Positions 42,108 to 51,623 of a stretch of DNA of 64,000 nt are shown here, one piece after another. This DNA comes from DASRJW01 sp964567755 (GTDB taxonomy: Bacteria; Krumholzibacteriota; Krumholzibacteriia; G020349025), in NCBI GenBank assembly GCA_964567755.1, contig CAZMNW010000027.1:62001-126000 (forward strand), read 5' to 3'. Each line of letters begins with the position of its first letter. Position 1 is the stretch's first letter. The translations under genes were made by a program, and so were the position numbers. The notes beneath the pieces are model-generated. The model saw nothing but the letters and a program-made list of their open reading frames with translations, had not been told where the DNA came from and did no database searches.

Positions 42108-43117
42108 GCCGCGCCGAGGCCGCGCCGCCCCTCATGGTGGACACGCGCTGGCGCGGAGCGCACGGCATCGGACGCTTCGCGCACGAAATCCTGTCGCGAC
42201 TGCCCGGCGCCGAGCCACTGCCACTCGCGCTGCGCCCGCTGCATCCCCTCGAACCGCTGGCCCTCCACCTGGTGTTGCGACGCGTGCGGCCACGGCTCTA
42301 TTTCACTCCCGGATTCAATCCACCCTGGCGTAGCCCCGTCCCAGTGGTCATGACGATCTATGACCTCATTCACCTGCGTTTCCCGCAGGAATCCAGCCTT
42401 GCGAAGCGCGTGTATTACCGCGAGGTCGTGCGCGACGCGGCGCGACGCGGGGCACAGGTGCTGACGCTCTCGCACTTCTCCCAGCAAGAAATTCTGGAGT
42501 GGACCGGAGTTCCCAAAGCCCAGATCCATGTCATAAGCGCCGGCGTATCCGCTACGTTTTCGCCACAGGGCGACCGCCACGACCCCGGCTATCCATATTT
42601 GCTCTACGTCGGCAATCACAAAGCGCACAAGAACCTGCCACGCTTGGTGCAGGCCTTTGCACGCTTGCCGCGCCAATGGAAGTTCCGTCTCCTCCTCACC
42701 GGCAACGCCGACGCAGCCCTCGGCGATGTCGCGCGGCACGCTGGCGTCGCGGATCGCATCGTGAGTTTGGGTGAGGTCGCCGAATCCGTCCTGCCGGACT
42801 ACTATCGCGGGGCACGCGCCCTGGTGTTGCCGTCGCTCTACGAAGGATTCGGGTTGCCGGCGCTCGAGGCCATGGCCTGCGGCACCCCGGTTCTCGCCGC
42901 CAACGTCACCGCGCTCCCGGAGACAGTCGGCGACGCAGCACTGCTGGTGCAGCCCGACGACATCGACGCGCTCGCGGATGGCATGGAACGGCTCCTGATC
43001 GAACCGGGGCTGCGCGAGAGTCTTGGGCGCGCCGGCCTGGCGCGCGCCAAGGGTTTCACCTGGGAAGCAGTGGCCGCACGCGTGCGCACCATTCTCGACT
43101 CTCCCGCACACTCTTGA
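42104..43117 (+). CDS. GT4 glycosyltransferase
   Basis: 337 residues, GTG start coupled to the flippase. GT-B fold with MVDTRWRGAHGIGRFAHEI (N-terminal acceptor domain), DLIHLRFPQE, YLLYVGNHKAHKNLPRLVQAFA and the donor motif LPSLYEGFGLPALEAMACGTPVLAANV (EGFGLPALEA, E-x7-E). Mannosyl- or similar retaining transferase; the sugar is unknown. Same group as the GT4 genes at 45409 and 46551. Confidence 0.92.
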   Translation: MSRAEAAPPLMVDTRWRGAHGIGRFAHEILSRLPGAEPLPLALRPLHPLEPLALHLVLRRVRPRLYFTPGFNPPWRSPVPVVMTIYDLIHLRFPQESSLAKRVYYREVVRDAARRGAQVLTLSHFSQQEILEWTGVPKAQIHVISAGVSATFSPQGDRHDPGYPYLLYVGNHKAHKNLPRLVQAFARLPRQWKFRLLLTGNADAALGDVARHAGVADRIVSLGEVAESVLPDYYRGARALVLPSLYEGFGLPALEAMACGTPVLAANVTALPETVGDAALLVQPDDIDALADGMERLLIEPGLRESLGRAGLARAKGFTWEAVAARVRTILDSPAHS

Positions 43118-43180
43118 GCGCGGCGCAGGAGGCACATGCGTGCGGTGGCGGATGTCGTGGCGGCCGGTCGAGGCATCTGC

Positions 43181-43202
43181 TAGCGTGTCGAGCCATCACG
43201 CT
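43181..43202 (+). promoter_or_regulatory. -10 element and inverted repeat ahead of acetyl-CoA synthetase
   Basis: TGC-TAGCGT (-10 at 43181-43186) without a clear -35. It overlaps the inverted repeat AGCGTG, nine bases, CACGCT (43182-43202), placed over the predicted start. Missing -35 plus a dyad suggests an activator- or repressor-controlled promoter. Confidence 0.35.
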
Positions 43203-43233
43203 GGCGACCCCTTCGATCCGTGGGAGGACGCGA

Positions 43234-45180
43234 ATGTCCGATTTCCACTCGTTGCTGCGCGAAGAGCGCGTGTTTCATCCTCCCCCCAGCTTCGCTGCAC
43301 GCGCCCACTTGCGCAGCATGGAGGACTACGACCGACTGTACCACCGCTCCGTCGCCGAGCCGGAGGCGTTCTGGTCCGAAGTCGCCCTCGAGCTGCATTG
43401 GTTCCAACCTTGGCAGCACGTGCTCGAGTGGAATCTTCCCTGGGCGCGCTGGTTCGTGGGCGGCAAGACCAACATGTCGGAGAACTGTCTCGATCGACAT
43501 TTGCAGGGCACCCGGCGCCACAAAGCGGCATTGATTTGGGAAGGCGAGCCCGGCGAGGTTCGTACCCTCACCTACGCACAGCTGCATCGCGAGGTCTGCC
43601 GCTTCGCCAACGTCATGAAGAAGCTCGGAGTCGTTCCCGGGGACCGTGTCGGCATCTACATGCCCATGATTCCCGAGGCGATCATGGCGATGCAGGCCTG
43701 TGCCCGCATCGGTGCCACGCACAGCGTCATCTTCGGCGGCTTCAGCGCCGAGGCCGTCGCCGAGCGCATGAACGACGCCAAAGCCAAATTGCTCATCACG
43801 GCCGATGGCGGCTACCGCCGCGGCAGCGTGATCGAGCTCAAAAACGCTGTCGACGAGGCCCTGCCGCGCATCCCGAGCATTGAAAATGTGGTCGTGGTGC
43901 GGCGCACGCAAAGTCCGGTGCACATGCAGGGCGGGCGCGATCATTGGTGGCACGAGCTGGTGGATTCGGCCGACGCGCAATGTCCGTCCACTCCGCTCGA
44001 CTCCGAGCATCCGTTGTTCATCCTCTACACTAGCGGCACCACGGGACGCCCCAAAGGTGTTGTGCACACCACCGCTGGCTACATGGTCGGAACGTATCTG
44101 ACTTCGAAGTACGTGTTCGACCTGCGTGACGAAGATGTTTTCTGGTGCACCGCCGACGTCGGTTGGGTCACCGGGCACAGCTATATCGCCTACGGACCGC
44201 TGCTGAATGGCGCCACGGTCTTCCTCTACGAAGGCGCGCCGAACCAGCCGCAGCCGAACCGCTATTGGGAGATGATCGAGCGCCATGGCGTCAATATCTT
44301 CTACACCGCACCGACGGCGATCCGCACCTTCATTCGCTGGGGCGAGCAGTGGCCGCTGCGCCACGATCTGTCGTCGCTCCGCCTCTTGGGCACGGTGGGC
44401 GAACCCATCAACCCCGAGGCGTGGATGTGGTACCACAAGATCATTGGCAACGAACGCTGTCCCATCGTCGACACCTGGTGGCAGACGGAAACGGGTTCGA
44501 TCATGATCACGCCGTTGCCGGGATCGACGCCAACGAAACCCGGCTCGGCGACGCGGCCCTTCTTCGGCGTCGTTGCCGACGTCGTCAATCGGGACGGCAC
44601 ATCGGTCGGCCCGAGCGGCGGGGGTCTCTTGGTGCTGCGCCAGCCGTGGCCGGCCATGGCCCGCACTCTCTTCGGCGATCCGGACCGCTTCGTCAAGCAA
44701 TACTGGAGCGACATCCCGCAATGCTATTTCACTGGCGACGGCGCGCGGCGTGACGAAGACGGCTACTATTGGCTCATGGGCCGCGTCGACGACGTGATCA
44801 ACACCAGCGGCCACCGCCTCGGCACGATGGAGATCGAAAGCGCGATCGTGAGCCATCCGCAGGTGGCGGAGGCCGCAGTCGTCGGACGTCCCGACGAGAT
44901 CAAGGGCCAGGGCATCGTCGCCTTTGTCACCTTGGCGCAAGGACACAAGCCCAGCCCCGAGCTCGGCACCGAGATCAAACAGCACGTGACCCACGAGATC
45001 GGCGCATTGGCCAGACCCGACGACATCCGTTTCACCGAAGCGCTGCCCAAGACCCGGAGCGGCAAGATCATGCGCCGGCTGCTGAAGGACATCGCTTCCG
45101 GCAAGCAGACGGTCGGCGACACGACCACGCTCGAGGACTATTCGGTGCTGGCGAAGCTGCGCGAGAGCGAGGAAGAATAG
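43234..45180 (+). CDS. acs: Acetyl-coenzyme A synthetase (AMP-forming)
   Basis: 648 residues, full length for the family. Activates acetate via acetyl-AMP. Motifs: ILYTSGTTGRPKGVVHTTAG (P-loop like), VGEPINPEAWMWY, DTWWQTETGS, FTGDGARRDEDGYYWLMGRVDDVINTSGHRLGTMEIE and PKTRSGKIMRRLLKDI with the acetylatable Lys. ATG 43234 is preceded by GGGAGG. Flanked by two glycosyltransferase genes but with its own leader, so probably an unrelated insertion in the polysaccharide region. Confidence 0.97.
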   Translation: MSDFHSLLREERVFHPPPSFAARAHLRSMEDYDRLYHRSVAEPEAFWSEVALELHWFQPWQHVLEWNLPWARWFVGGKTNMSENCLDRHLQGTRRHKAALIWEGEPGEVRTLTYAQLHREVCRFANVMKKLGVVPGDRVGIYMPMIPEAIMAMQACARIGATHSVIFGGFSAEAVAERMNDAKAKLLITADGGYRRGSVIELKNAVDEALPRIPSIENVVVVRRTQSPVHMQGGRDHWWHELVDSADAQCPSTPLDSEHPLFILYTSGTTGRPKGVVHTTAGYMVGTYLTSKYVFDLRDEDVFWCTADVGWVTGHSYIAYGPLLNGATVFLYEGAPNQPQPNRYWEMIERHGVNIFYTAPTAIRTFIRWGEQWPLRHDLSSLRLLGTVGEPINPEAWMWYHKIIGNERCPIVDTWWQTETGSIMITPLPGSTPTKPGSATRPFFGVVADVVNRDGTSVGPSGGGLLVLRQPWPAMARTLFGDPDRFVKQYWSDIPQCYFTGDGARRDEDGYYWLMGRVDDVINTSGHRLGTMEIESAIVSHPQVAEAAVVGRPDEIKGQGIVAFVTLAQGHKPSPELGTEIKQHVTHEIGALARPDDIRFTEALPKTRSGKIMRRLLKDIASGKQTVGDTTTLEDYSVLAKLRESEEE

Positions 45181-45408
45181 ACGCCACGTCGCACTCCGCA
45201 CAATCCAATCGAATCCGCATCATCGCCGCCCCTCGATTTTCCGCACGTCGAAATGTGCCGCGAGCGGCGCGAGCCCGCGCGGCATGAAGACCACGCCATC
45301 GGCGTACTCCGAGTCGCCGACGAAGCAGCCGAGAAGTGCGCACGTCGGTGCCGATTCCAGGATGGGCAATCGCGGTTATCATGCAGCGGTTCCGTTCGGG
45401 GGGACTCC

Positions 45409-46554
45409 ATGCGGCTCGCGATCGATGCGACAGTGCTCTCCGGCCGGCGGACGACCGGCGTCGAAGCCTACACGCGCGGCATCTTGAGCGCCCTCTTGCC
45501 GCTCGTGGCCGACGCCGAGGTCGATCTCTGCGGGCTCGGGCCCGGTCGCGATCTCGGGCTCGCGCCCAGTTGCGCCCGGCTGCGCTTCGCATCCTGGGTG
45601 CACCCGCGCATGTACCGCACCTTGTTGCGCTTCGGGCTCGCACCGCCGTTCGACGTTCTGACCGGTACGCGCGCCGACGTTGGTTTCTTTCCCGATTTCG
45701 TGCGCCCGCCGCTCCGGCGCGCCATGCGGAGCGTCGTCGTCGTACACGATCTCGCGTTCGCGCGCTGCCCTCAGTTCGTCGCACCGCGCAACCGCGCCTA
45801 CTTGGTGCGCGGCGTGGCCGACGCCGTTCGCAATGCCGACGTCATCGTTGCCGTCTCCGAGCACGGGCGAAGCGACATTCTCGATCTGTACGGTTGCGCG
45901 CCCGAACGCGTCGTGGTCGTCCGACCGGCGGCCGACGAGCGTTTCCGGCCGCGCTCGCCCGAGGAGACCGCGCCGATCCGCCGGCGGCTCGGTCTCGCCA
46001 AGCCCTACGTCCTGTTCCACGGCACCATCGAGCCTCGCAAGAACGTAGCCGGGCTCGTGCGTGCGTGGTCGAAACTCGATTCTCCGCTTCGCGCCGCGTA
46101 CGACCTCGTTCTGGCGGGCGGCAAAGGCTGGCTCGACGGCGAGATCGAGTCCGAGATCGCCGCGGCGCGCACTCACGGGCTCGGCATCGTGCGCCTCGGA
46201 TATGTCGCCGCGACGGATCTGCCCGGGGTTGTCGCCGGCGCCGCTGCCGTCGCTTTCGTGTCGCACTATGAAGGTTTCGGGATGCCGGCGCTCGAAGCGC
46301 TCGCGTCGGGCGTTCCGCTGGTCACGAGCTCGAAGTCGTCGCTCCCGGAAGTGGCTGGCGATGCGGCGCGCTTCGCCGATCCCGCCGACCCGAGTTCGAT
46401 CGCAGCCGCGCTCACCGCGATCCTGGACGACTCGGCTGAAGCGGCGCGGTTGCGCGCCGCCGGCCCGCTGCACGCCCGTTGCTTCAGCTGGGATGCGAGC
46501 GCCGCGACGCTCGCAGCGCTCTGCCGCCGGCTCGCGGCGCAAACAAGCACCTAG
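45409..46554 (+). CDS. GT4 glycosyltransferase
   Basis: 381 residues, GT-B fold. N-terminal MRLAIDATVLSGRRTTGVEAYTRG, SVVVVHDLAF, FHGTIEPRKNVAGLVRAW, donor motif SHYEGFGMPALEALASGVPLVTSSKSSLPEV with EGFGMPALEA. GGGGGGACTCC precedes the ATG. Transcribed alone rightward after a 228-base gap and ending on the same few bases as the convergent GT4 gene (stops overlap at 46551-46554). Substrate unknown. Confidence 0.92.
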   Translation: MRLAIDATVLSGRRTTGVEAYTRGILSALLPLVADAEVDLCGLGPGRDLGLAPSCARLRFASWVHPRMYRTLLRFGLAPPFDVLTGTRADVGFFPDFVRPPLRRAMRSVVVVHDLAFARCPQFVAPRNRAYLVRGVADAVRNADVIVAVSEHGRSDILDLYGCAPERVVVVRPAADERFRPRSPEETAPIRRRLGLAKPYVLFHGTIEPRKNVAGLVRAWSKLDSPLRAAYDLVLAGGKGWLDGEIESEIAAARTHGLGIVRLGYVAATDLPGVVAGAAAVAFVSHYEGFGMPALEALASGVPLVTSSKSSLPEVAGDAARFADPADPSSIAAALTAILDDSAEAARLRAAGPLHARCFSWDASAATLAALCRRLAAQTST

Positions 46555-47675
46555 CGCCGCGGCTGCCGCCGCGTGCGTTCGAATACCTCGAGGGTGGCGC
46601 GCGCCGCCGACTCCCACGAAAACCGTCCGGCCCGCGCCAAGCCCCGCCGGCGCAACTCAGCGCGGAGCGCCGGGTCACAGACGACGCGGTCGAGCGCCTG
46701 ATGCAACTCCGATTCGCTCCGCGGGTCGACGAGAATCCCGGCGTCACCTATGACCTCTGGAATCGCCGCAATATTGGACGACACGACCGGACAGCCGCAC
46801 GCCATGGCCTCCACGAGCGGCAAGCCGAACCCCTCGTCGAGCGAGGGGAAGACGAGCGCCTCGGCGCCGGCGAGCAGCACGGGCACGTCGGCGGCCGGCA
46901 CGTAGCCGGTGAAAACGACATCCCCTTCGAGTCCGAGGCGGGCGCGGCACGCCAACACCTCCTCGTAAGCCTCGCCGCGCTTGCCCGTGATCACCAGCTG
47001 CGGGGTGCGGGCACCATGCTCTGCCTTCAAGCGTGCCAGCGCTTCCAAGACGCGAACCAGGTTCTTGCGGTACCAGATGACGCTGCTCGTGTTGATGAAA
47101 TACGAGCGAACGATGCCGTGCGCCCGGCGCGCGCACGCCACGGCGTCGGCATCGTAGCGGGGATGGAACAGTCCGGCGTCGTAGCCCAGCGGTGTCACCG
47201 TGATGCGACCGGGGTCGATGCGGCATTGCTCGATGATGCTGCGCTTGGTGGCTTCGGAGATGGCGAGGACCGCATCCGCGCGCCGAATCGCGTAGTGGAT
47301 CGCGATCCAGAAGTGGGCTTTGCCGGCGAACGCGATGCGGTCGGGGAACAGGAGTCCCATGAGGTCGTAGACGACGATCACAGTCGGCGGGCGAAAGAAG
47401 GGCGGCAACTGTTCCTTGGGAACGAAGAGCAGGTCGTACTTCCCGCCGACGAACTCGAAGGGCAAGCGCAGGTACGACCAGAAGCGCGGAAATCGCAGGA
47501 TCTTCTCGCGCACGTTGGGGCCTTCGATCCGGCGCTTGAGCGGTACGTTCGAGAACAGAACGTACTCGTTCACCGGGTCGAGCCGCACGATCGCCTGCAA
47601 GATGTTGTAGGTGTAGATGCCGATCCCGGTGGGCTGGTCTTCGGACAGCACCTTGGCGTGGACCGCGATCCTCAT
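46551..47675 (-). CDS. GT4 glycosyltransferase
   Basis: 374 residues, GT-B fold: MRIAVHAKVLSEDQPTGIGIYTYNIL, VIVVYDLMGLLFP, SVIWYRKNLVRVLEALARL, donor motif PSLDEGFGLPLVEAMACGCPVVSSNIAAIPEV. Last gene of a leftward operon (phosphatase, PfkB kinase, flippase, methyltransferase, this gene). ATG overlaps the methyltransferase stop (ATGA at 47672-47675). It probably adds mannose or a similar hexose; not determinable. Confidence 0.92.
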   Translation of the reverse strand: MRIAVHAKVLSEDQPTGIGIYTYNILQAIVRLDPVNEYVLFSNVPLKRRIEGPNVREKILRFPRFWSYLRLPFEFVGGKYDLLFVPKEQLPPFFRPPTVIVVYDLMGLLFPDRIAFAGKAHFWIAIHYAIRRADAVLAISEATKRSIIEQCRIDPGRITVTPLGYDAGLFHPRYDADAVACARRAHGIVRSYFINTSSVIWYRKNLVRVLEALARLKAEHGARTPQLVITGKRGEAYEEVLACRARLGLEGDVVFTGYVPAADVPVLLAGAEALVFPSLDEGFGLPLVEAMACGCPVVSSNIAAIPEVIGDAGILVDPRSESELHQALDRVVCDPALRAELRRRGLARAGRFSWESAARATLEVFERTRRQPRR

Positions 47676-48568
47676 CCGCGCACCCTCGCGACCGCCAGCA
47701 GACCGCTGCCGCGCCAGCCGAGCAGCCGACCGACGGGTCCGAGCGGCGCGGCCAGGCCGCGCAACGCGGCGTCCTTGGCGTGCATGAGCCCCGCCGCCCG
47801 TTCGACGCGCGCTGTATCGCCGCTCGCAGCACCCGTCCTCAACATGCGCCGCGCCACACCGAGCCGAATCCGTGCACGCAGCCAAGCCGCGACTTCCTCC
47901 GCGTCGAACGACCGGACTTCGAAGGCCTCGATGGCGAGGCCGCCGCGTTCCATGAGGCCACGGAGCGCACGCGGGCTCCAGCGTGTCAGGTGATTCGGCG
48001 GCTCGTCGCCGTCACGCAGTGCGTCGAGCCGGCGCTCGCGATTGGGCGTGCTGAGCGCGAGGAGGCCGCCGGGACGGACCATGCGGGCAACGAGCGCCAG
48101 CAGGCCCGACGGATCGGGCATGTGCTCGAGGACCTCGAAGAGTGTCACGACATCATGAAGTTCGCTGCCGCGCGCCATGAAGTCCTCGATGCTGCAAGCG
48201 TAGACGTGCTCGAGGTGGTAGCGCGTCCGCGCCAACTCGACGTTCGTGCGATCGAAGTCGAGCCCTGCGGGCACGAAGCCGTGCGCCCGAGCGCGGTCGA
48301 GAAACACTCCGGTTCCGCAGCCGACGTCGAGGAGCCGGCGTCCGGCACCGGCTGCGGCGAGCTCGAGAAACCGCTCGTGGTGCCACCCGAGTGGGACATG
48401 CAGCGCCTTGACGTTCAAATACAGCGGCGATCTCTCGTACCACGCGGCATCCGCGGCGCACATCGGATCGCTGAAGCCGACGTCGCACTGCGGGCACGCG
48501 TAGAGAGTGTATTCGCCTGCTTGGCGCAAGCGCTGCGCCCCTGGATGCATGCACACCGGGCATCTCAA
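47672..48568 (-). CDS. SAM-dependent methyltransferase with N-terminal zinc ribbon
   Basis: 298 residues from TTG 48568. The start is set by the TTGA overlap with the flippase stop and by GGAG eight bases upstream, and places CPVC...CPQC (residues 3-6 and about 24-27) at the very N-terminus, a zinc-ribbon found in methyltransferases of the class I/Methyltransf_23 type. The SAM site is RRLLDVGCGTGVFLDRARAHG and LFEVLEHMPDPSGLLALVARMVRPGGLLALSTPN. It likely modifies a sugar or lipid-linked intermediate. Confidence 0.88.
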   Translation of the reverse strand: MRCPVCMHPGAQRLRQAGEYTLYACPQCDVGFSDPMCAADAAWYERSPLYLNVKALHVPLGWHHERFLELAAAGAGRRLLDVGCGTGVFLDRARAHGFVPAGLDFDRTNVELARTRYHLEHVYACSIEDFMARGSELHDVVTLFEVLEHMPDPSGLLALVARMVRPGGLLALSTPNRERRLDALRDGDEPPNHLTRWSPRALRGLMERGGLAIEAFEVRSFDAEEVAAWLRARIRLGVARRMLRTGAASGDTARVERAAGLMHAKDAALRGLAAPLGPVGRLLGWRGSGLLAVARVRG

Positions 48569-50103
48569 GGCACATCTCCGCAATTCATGCGCCGCAGCAT
48601 CGATCGCACCTCGAGCCGCCGGAGCGTGATCCACCACGTGACCGCGAGCAGCGTGATCCACGCCACGGCCGCCAACACCGCCTGCCCGCGCGCCACCGCG
48701 ACCGCCGCGAGCGCCCCGACGAGCGCGCTGGCAGGCACGGCAGCGAAGGCCGCGAAGCCTGGAACCGGACCGTTGCGGGCCCGATACGCTCGCACGTAGA
48801 GGACACCAGCGCTGGTCGCAACGCAGTGTGCGGCCGGAACGGCGAGAGCGCCGTATGATCCCACGAGCGCCAACATCACCGCCCAGTACAGCACCGCGTG
48901 CAACAGATTCTGCCGCAGGACGAGCGCGTTGTCGCCACGCGCCAGAATCGCCGCGTACAGAATTCCCAGCAGCCCGGTGAGCGTCACCGGGATGGCTCCC
49001 GCGAACAACACCGGAGCCATGGGCCGCCATTCATCACCCGACACCCACGGCACCCACGCCGCCGAAAGCGAGGCCATGGCGAAAACCGCAGGCACATAGA
49101 ACAGCCCGAGCAACTGCAACGACCAACGCACGGTGCGCGCAAAACGCGCCGCGTCATTCTGTACGCGTGCGAGCGCGGCGAATGTCAGACGCTGGAACAC
49201 GGCCGCCGGAATCCCGGCGTTGCCGAGCAGACTGTAGGCGAGTTGGCTTCGCCCGAGCGCCGCGGCGCCGGCGAGCCGCCCGACGATCGCTGGCGGCGCC
49301 GCCAGAATCGCCCATACCACCGCCTGCGATGCCACGAGCGGCCAGAGCTCGCGAGCCAGCGTCGCGATCGACGTGAGCGGCGGCGGTGCCGGCAAGCGCA
49401 GGCGGGCGCTGCACACCGCGACCAGGCCGGGCACCCAGCCGCGCAGCACGAGCCCCGCCACGATGCCTCGATCTGGCGTCCGTGTCTCCGAGAAGGCGAG
49501 GGCCACGGCCATGAAGAGGATGGGTTCAAGCACTTCGATGCGGCCGATGCGGGCATATTCGAAGCGGCGCTCGAGCCGCGCCATCGCGAGCGTCTGCAGG
49601 CATGCGGCGCATGCGCCGATGGTGGCGGCGGCCACGAAGGTCGCGAGGCGCTCCCCATGTTGGGGCGACAAGTGCGCCATCCAGCCAAAAGTCCAGGCCA
49701 GCCAGTTGCCGATGAGCACGACCGCTGTCAGGAAAATCTGCAGCCAGAAGCAGCGCGCGAACGCGGCCTCGGGGTTCGACTGGCGGATGAAATAGGACGT
49801 CACACCGAAGTCGATCCACTGTCGCTCGATCGTGTAAACGGTGAGCGCGGTGAAGTACAGGCCCATGGTCACGTCGCCGAGCCGGCGCGCGAGGAGGATG
49901 CCGCCGACCGCATTGACGGCGAAGGTCACGAGATGGCGCAGGAGAAGCGCGCGACCGCCACGCGCCACAAGCGTGGCGAGAGCAGAGCCCACGGGCTCGT
50001 GGGCGCTTGGGCGCGTGCTTGCAGGTGGCTCGGCACGGGGCACCTGCGCATGGTAGTGCATCGTGGCCGCTTTGCTACGAAGATCAGGTGACAAGCACAG
50101 CAC
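48565..50103 (-). CDS. Polysaccharide flippase (Wzx/MATE-like), second copy
   Basis: 512 residues by the GTG start; an ATG at 50061 is an alternative. About 12-14 hydrophobic helices; N-terminal RALLLRHLVTFAVNAVGGILLARRLGDVTMGLYF fits the PST/Wzx family. The first 40 residues are Pro/Ser/Ala-rich and cytoplasmic. It ends in a TTGA overlap with the methyltransferase gene. Two different flippases within 8 kb suggest either two polysaccharides or two assembly lines. Confidence 0.87.
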   Translation of the reverse strand: MLCLSPDLRSKAATMHYHAQVPRAEPPASTRPSAHEPVGSALATLVARGGRALLLRHLVTFAVNAVGGILLARRLGDVTMGLYFTALTVYTIERQWIDFGVTSYFIRQSNPEAAFARCFWLQIFLTAVVLIGNWLAWTFGWMAHLSPQHGERLATFVAAATIGACAACLQTLAMARLERRFEYARIGRIEVLEPILFMAVALAFSETRTPDRGIVAGLVLRGWVPGLVAVCSARLRLPAPPPLTSIATLARELWPLVASQAVVWAILAAPPAIVGRLAGAAALGRSQLAYSLLGNAGIPAAVFQRLTFAALARVQNDAARFARTVRWSLQLLGLFYVPAVFAMASLSAAWVPWVSGDEWRPMAPVLFAGAIPVTLTGLLGILYAAILARGDNALVLRQNLLHAVLYWAVMLALVGSYGALAVPAAHCVATSAGVLYVRAYRARNGPVPGFAAFAAVPASALVGALAAVAVARGQAVLAAVAWITLLAVTWWITLRRLEVRSMLRRMNCGDVP

Positions 50104-50105
50104 CC

Positions 50106-51050
50106 TCAGGCGCCACGAGGGGGAACGAACTCTTCGAGCTCACGTGCGACGTCACGCCGCAACTGGCTGAGTTCCGCGTACGGCTCGCGACAGGCCTTGG
50201 CACCTGCGGCGGCATTGGCGAAGCGCACCGCTTCTTCGGGTGTGGCTCCTTCGAGCATGGCGAAGGCGAAGCCGGCACCGAAGACGTCACCGCAGCCGGT
50301 AGGAAACGACGGCTCGGGCCGGCGCGCAACGGGCACGTGCACGGTCGTCGTCCGACCACTGCTTTGCCAACACGCGAGACAGCCGCGATTCCCGAGCGTG
50401 ATCAACACGCCGCGCGGACCCAGTGCCAGGAGGTCCTCCGCGAACGCCGGCAGCGCGCGCCCATCGCCGAGCAGCTTGGCTTCGGCTTCGTTCATCTGCA
50501 CCCAATCGGCAGCGGCAACCCAATGCTCCCATCCCTCCGGCTTGACCAGCACTCTGCGCCCATTGGCGGCGAAGCCGAGGGTGAGGCTGTGCACGTCCAG
50601 CTGCAGCGTGCCTCGGGCGCCGCGCCGCAGATCTTGCATCGCCGCCAATGTCACGTCGCGTCCCGAGGTCAGGTTCACCAGCACCCAGTCGAGAGCGAAG
50701 AGCGGCGTACATTCCGCTCCTTCGAGCGCCGGGACCAGACCGACGAGAACTTCCTCGCGATCGGTAGCGCTCGTGTATGTCAGATAGACGTGATTGTTGG
50801 CTTGCCGGACCTGGCGCAGATGCGAGCGATCGACGCCCGGTAGATCGAGCGCAGCGTGCACATCGGCATACGCATCTTCGCCGACATTGGCGACGGGAAG
50901 GATGCGCACCCGACCCTCGAAGAGATGGGCCAACGTCAGGATCGAGTAATGGATGCCGCCTAAGTTTTCGCTGCGCGACCCGTCCGCATACACGGTCGTA
51001 TCCCGTGTCAGGGTGCCGAGAACGGCGATGGATCGTTCACGAGCTGGCAT
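50106..51050 (-). CDS. PfkB-family carbohydrate kinase
   Basis: 314 residues, ribokinase fold. N-terminal VLGTLTRDTTVYADGSRSENLGGIHYSILT, and the C-terminal ATP/catalytic motif FPTGCGDVFGAGFAFAMLEG; the usual GAGD anion-hole motif is GCGD here. The catalytic Asp is kept. Phosphorylates a sugar or nucleoside; in a polysaccharide operon it could activate a sugar for nucleotide-sugar formation. Nine bases downstream of the phosphatase gene. Confidence 0.88.
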   Translation of the reverse strand: MPARERSIAVLGTLTRDTTVYADGSRSENLGGIHYSILTLAHLFEGRVRILPVANVGEDAYADVHAALDLPGVDRSHLRQVRQANNHVYLTYTSATDREEVLVGLVPALEGAECTPLFALDWVLVNLTSGRDVTLAAMQDLRRGARGTLQLDVHSLTLGFAANGRRVLVKPEGWEHWVAAADWVQMNEAEAKLLGDGRALPAFAEDLLALGPRGVLITLGNRGCLACWQSSGRTTTVHVPVARRPEPSFPTGCGDVFGAGFAFAMLEGATPEEAVRFANAAAGAKACREPYAELSQLRRDVARELEEFVPPRGA

Positions 51051-51059
51051 GGGGGCAGT

Positions 51060-51527
51060 CTAGCAGTCGCCGCGCGGGGGCTCAGGCGCCGCCGGGTGTC
51101 CCACGGTGGCGGCGAACTCCGCCACCAGCGCCTGCAGAGCCGCGAATGCACTGTGGTACGCCGCCTCGGGGCCGCCATAGGGATCCTCTACGTTCCACGC
51201 GAGCACCGGCATGTCGCCGGCGATGCGGAGAATGCAGTCCTCCACGAACTCGTCGAGCGCGATGACCACATGTGCCTTGTGCGCCATGTCGGCGTCGAGG
51301 CGGCGCGCGCAGTGCGCGTCGAGCGCCAGGCCGTTGGCGCTCGCCACCAGGCGCGCCAGTGGCGCCGCCGGCTGGCCCGCGGTGGCACCGACGCCGGCCG
51401 ACGACACGGCGTAGTCCGCGTCCAATCCGCGTCGTGCGAGGGTCTGGCGCAACAACGCCTCGGCCATCGGGCTGCGGCAAATGTTGCCGTAGCACACGAT
51501 CAGGATCTCCATCGGCACAACGGCCAC
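51060..51527 (-). CDS. Low-molecular-weight protein tyrosine phosphatase (Wzb-like)
   Basis: 155 residues from GTG 51527, supported by AAGGGA six bases upstream; ATG 51512 and 51548 are alternatives. Active-site loop IVCYGNICRSPMAEALL (C-x5-R-S, near residues 12-22) and the general-acid Asp in NVEDPYGGPEAAY. Wzb-type enzymes dephosphorylate the Wzc tyrosine kinase that controls capsule polymerisation, but no BY-kinase is in the window and the Wzz-like protein here has no kinase domain. ArsC-type function is less likely by context. First gene of the leftward polysaccharide operon. Confidence 0.88.
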   Translation of the reverse strand: MAVVPMEILIVCYGNICRSPMAEALLRQTLARRGLDADYAVSSAGVGATAGQPAAPLARLVASANGLALDAHCARRLDADMAHKAHVVIALDEFVEDCILRIAGDMPVLAWNVEDPYGGPEAAYHSAFAALQALVAEFAATVGHPAAPEPPRGDC

Positions 51528-51623
51528 GCTCGGTCCCTTCACGTTCATTGCGCCGGCAGCGCGGCGATCATGCCACATACCGCCGATCGGGGCGAGCATC
51601 GCGCGGGCGCGGGCGTGACGCAA

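Noticed and set aside
45220..45369. 50-codon leftward ORF with TTG start between acs and the GT4 gene (contains VVFMPRGLAPLAAHFDVRK)
   Set aside because: The sequence looks plausible but is too short, lacks a ribosome binding site and matches nothing I recognise; in GC-rich DNA such frames arise by chance.
51060..51527. Arsenate reductase (ArsC) identity for the small phosphatase
   Set aside because: The ArsC Cys triad is not evident and the neighbours are polysaccharide genes, so Wzb-like phosphatase is preferred.
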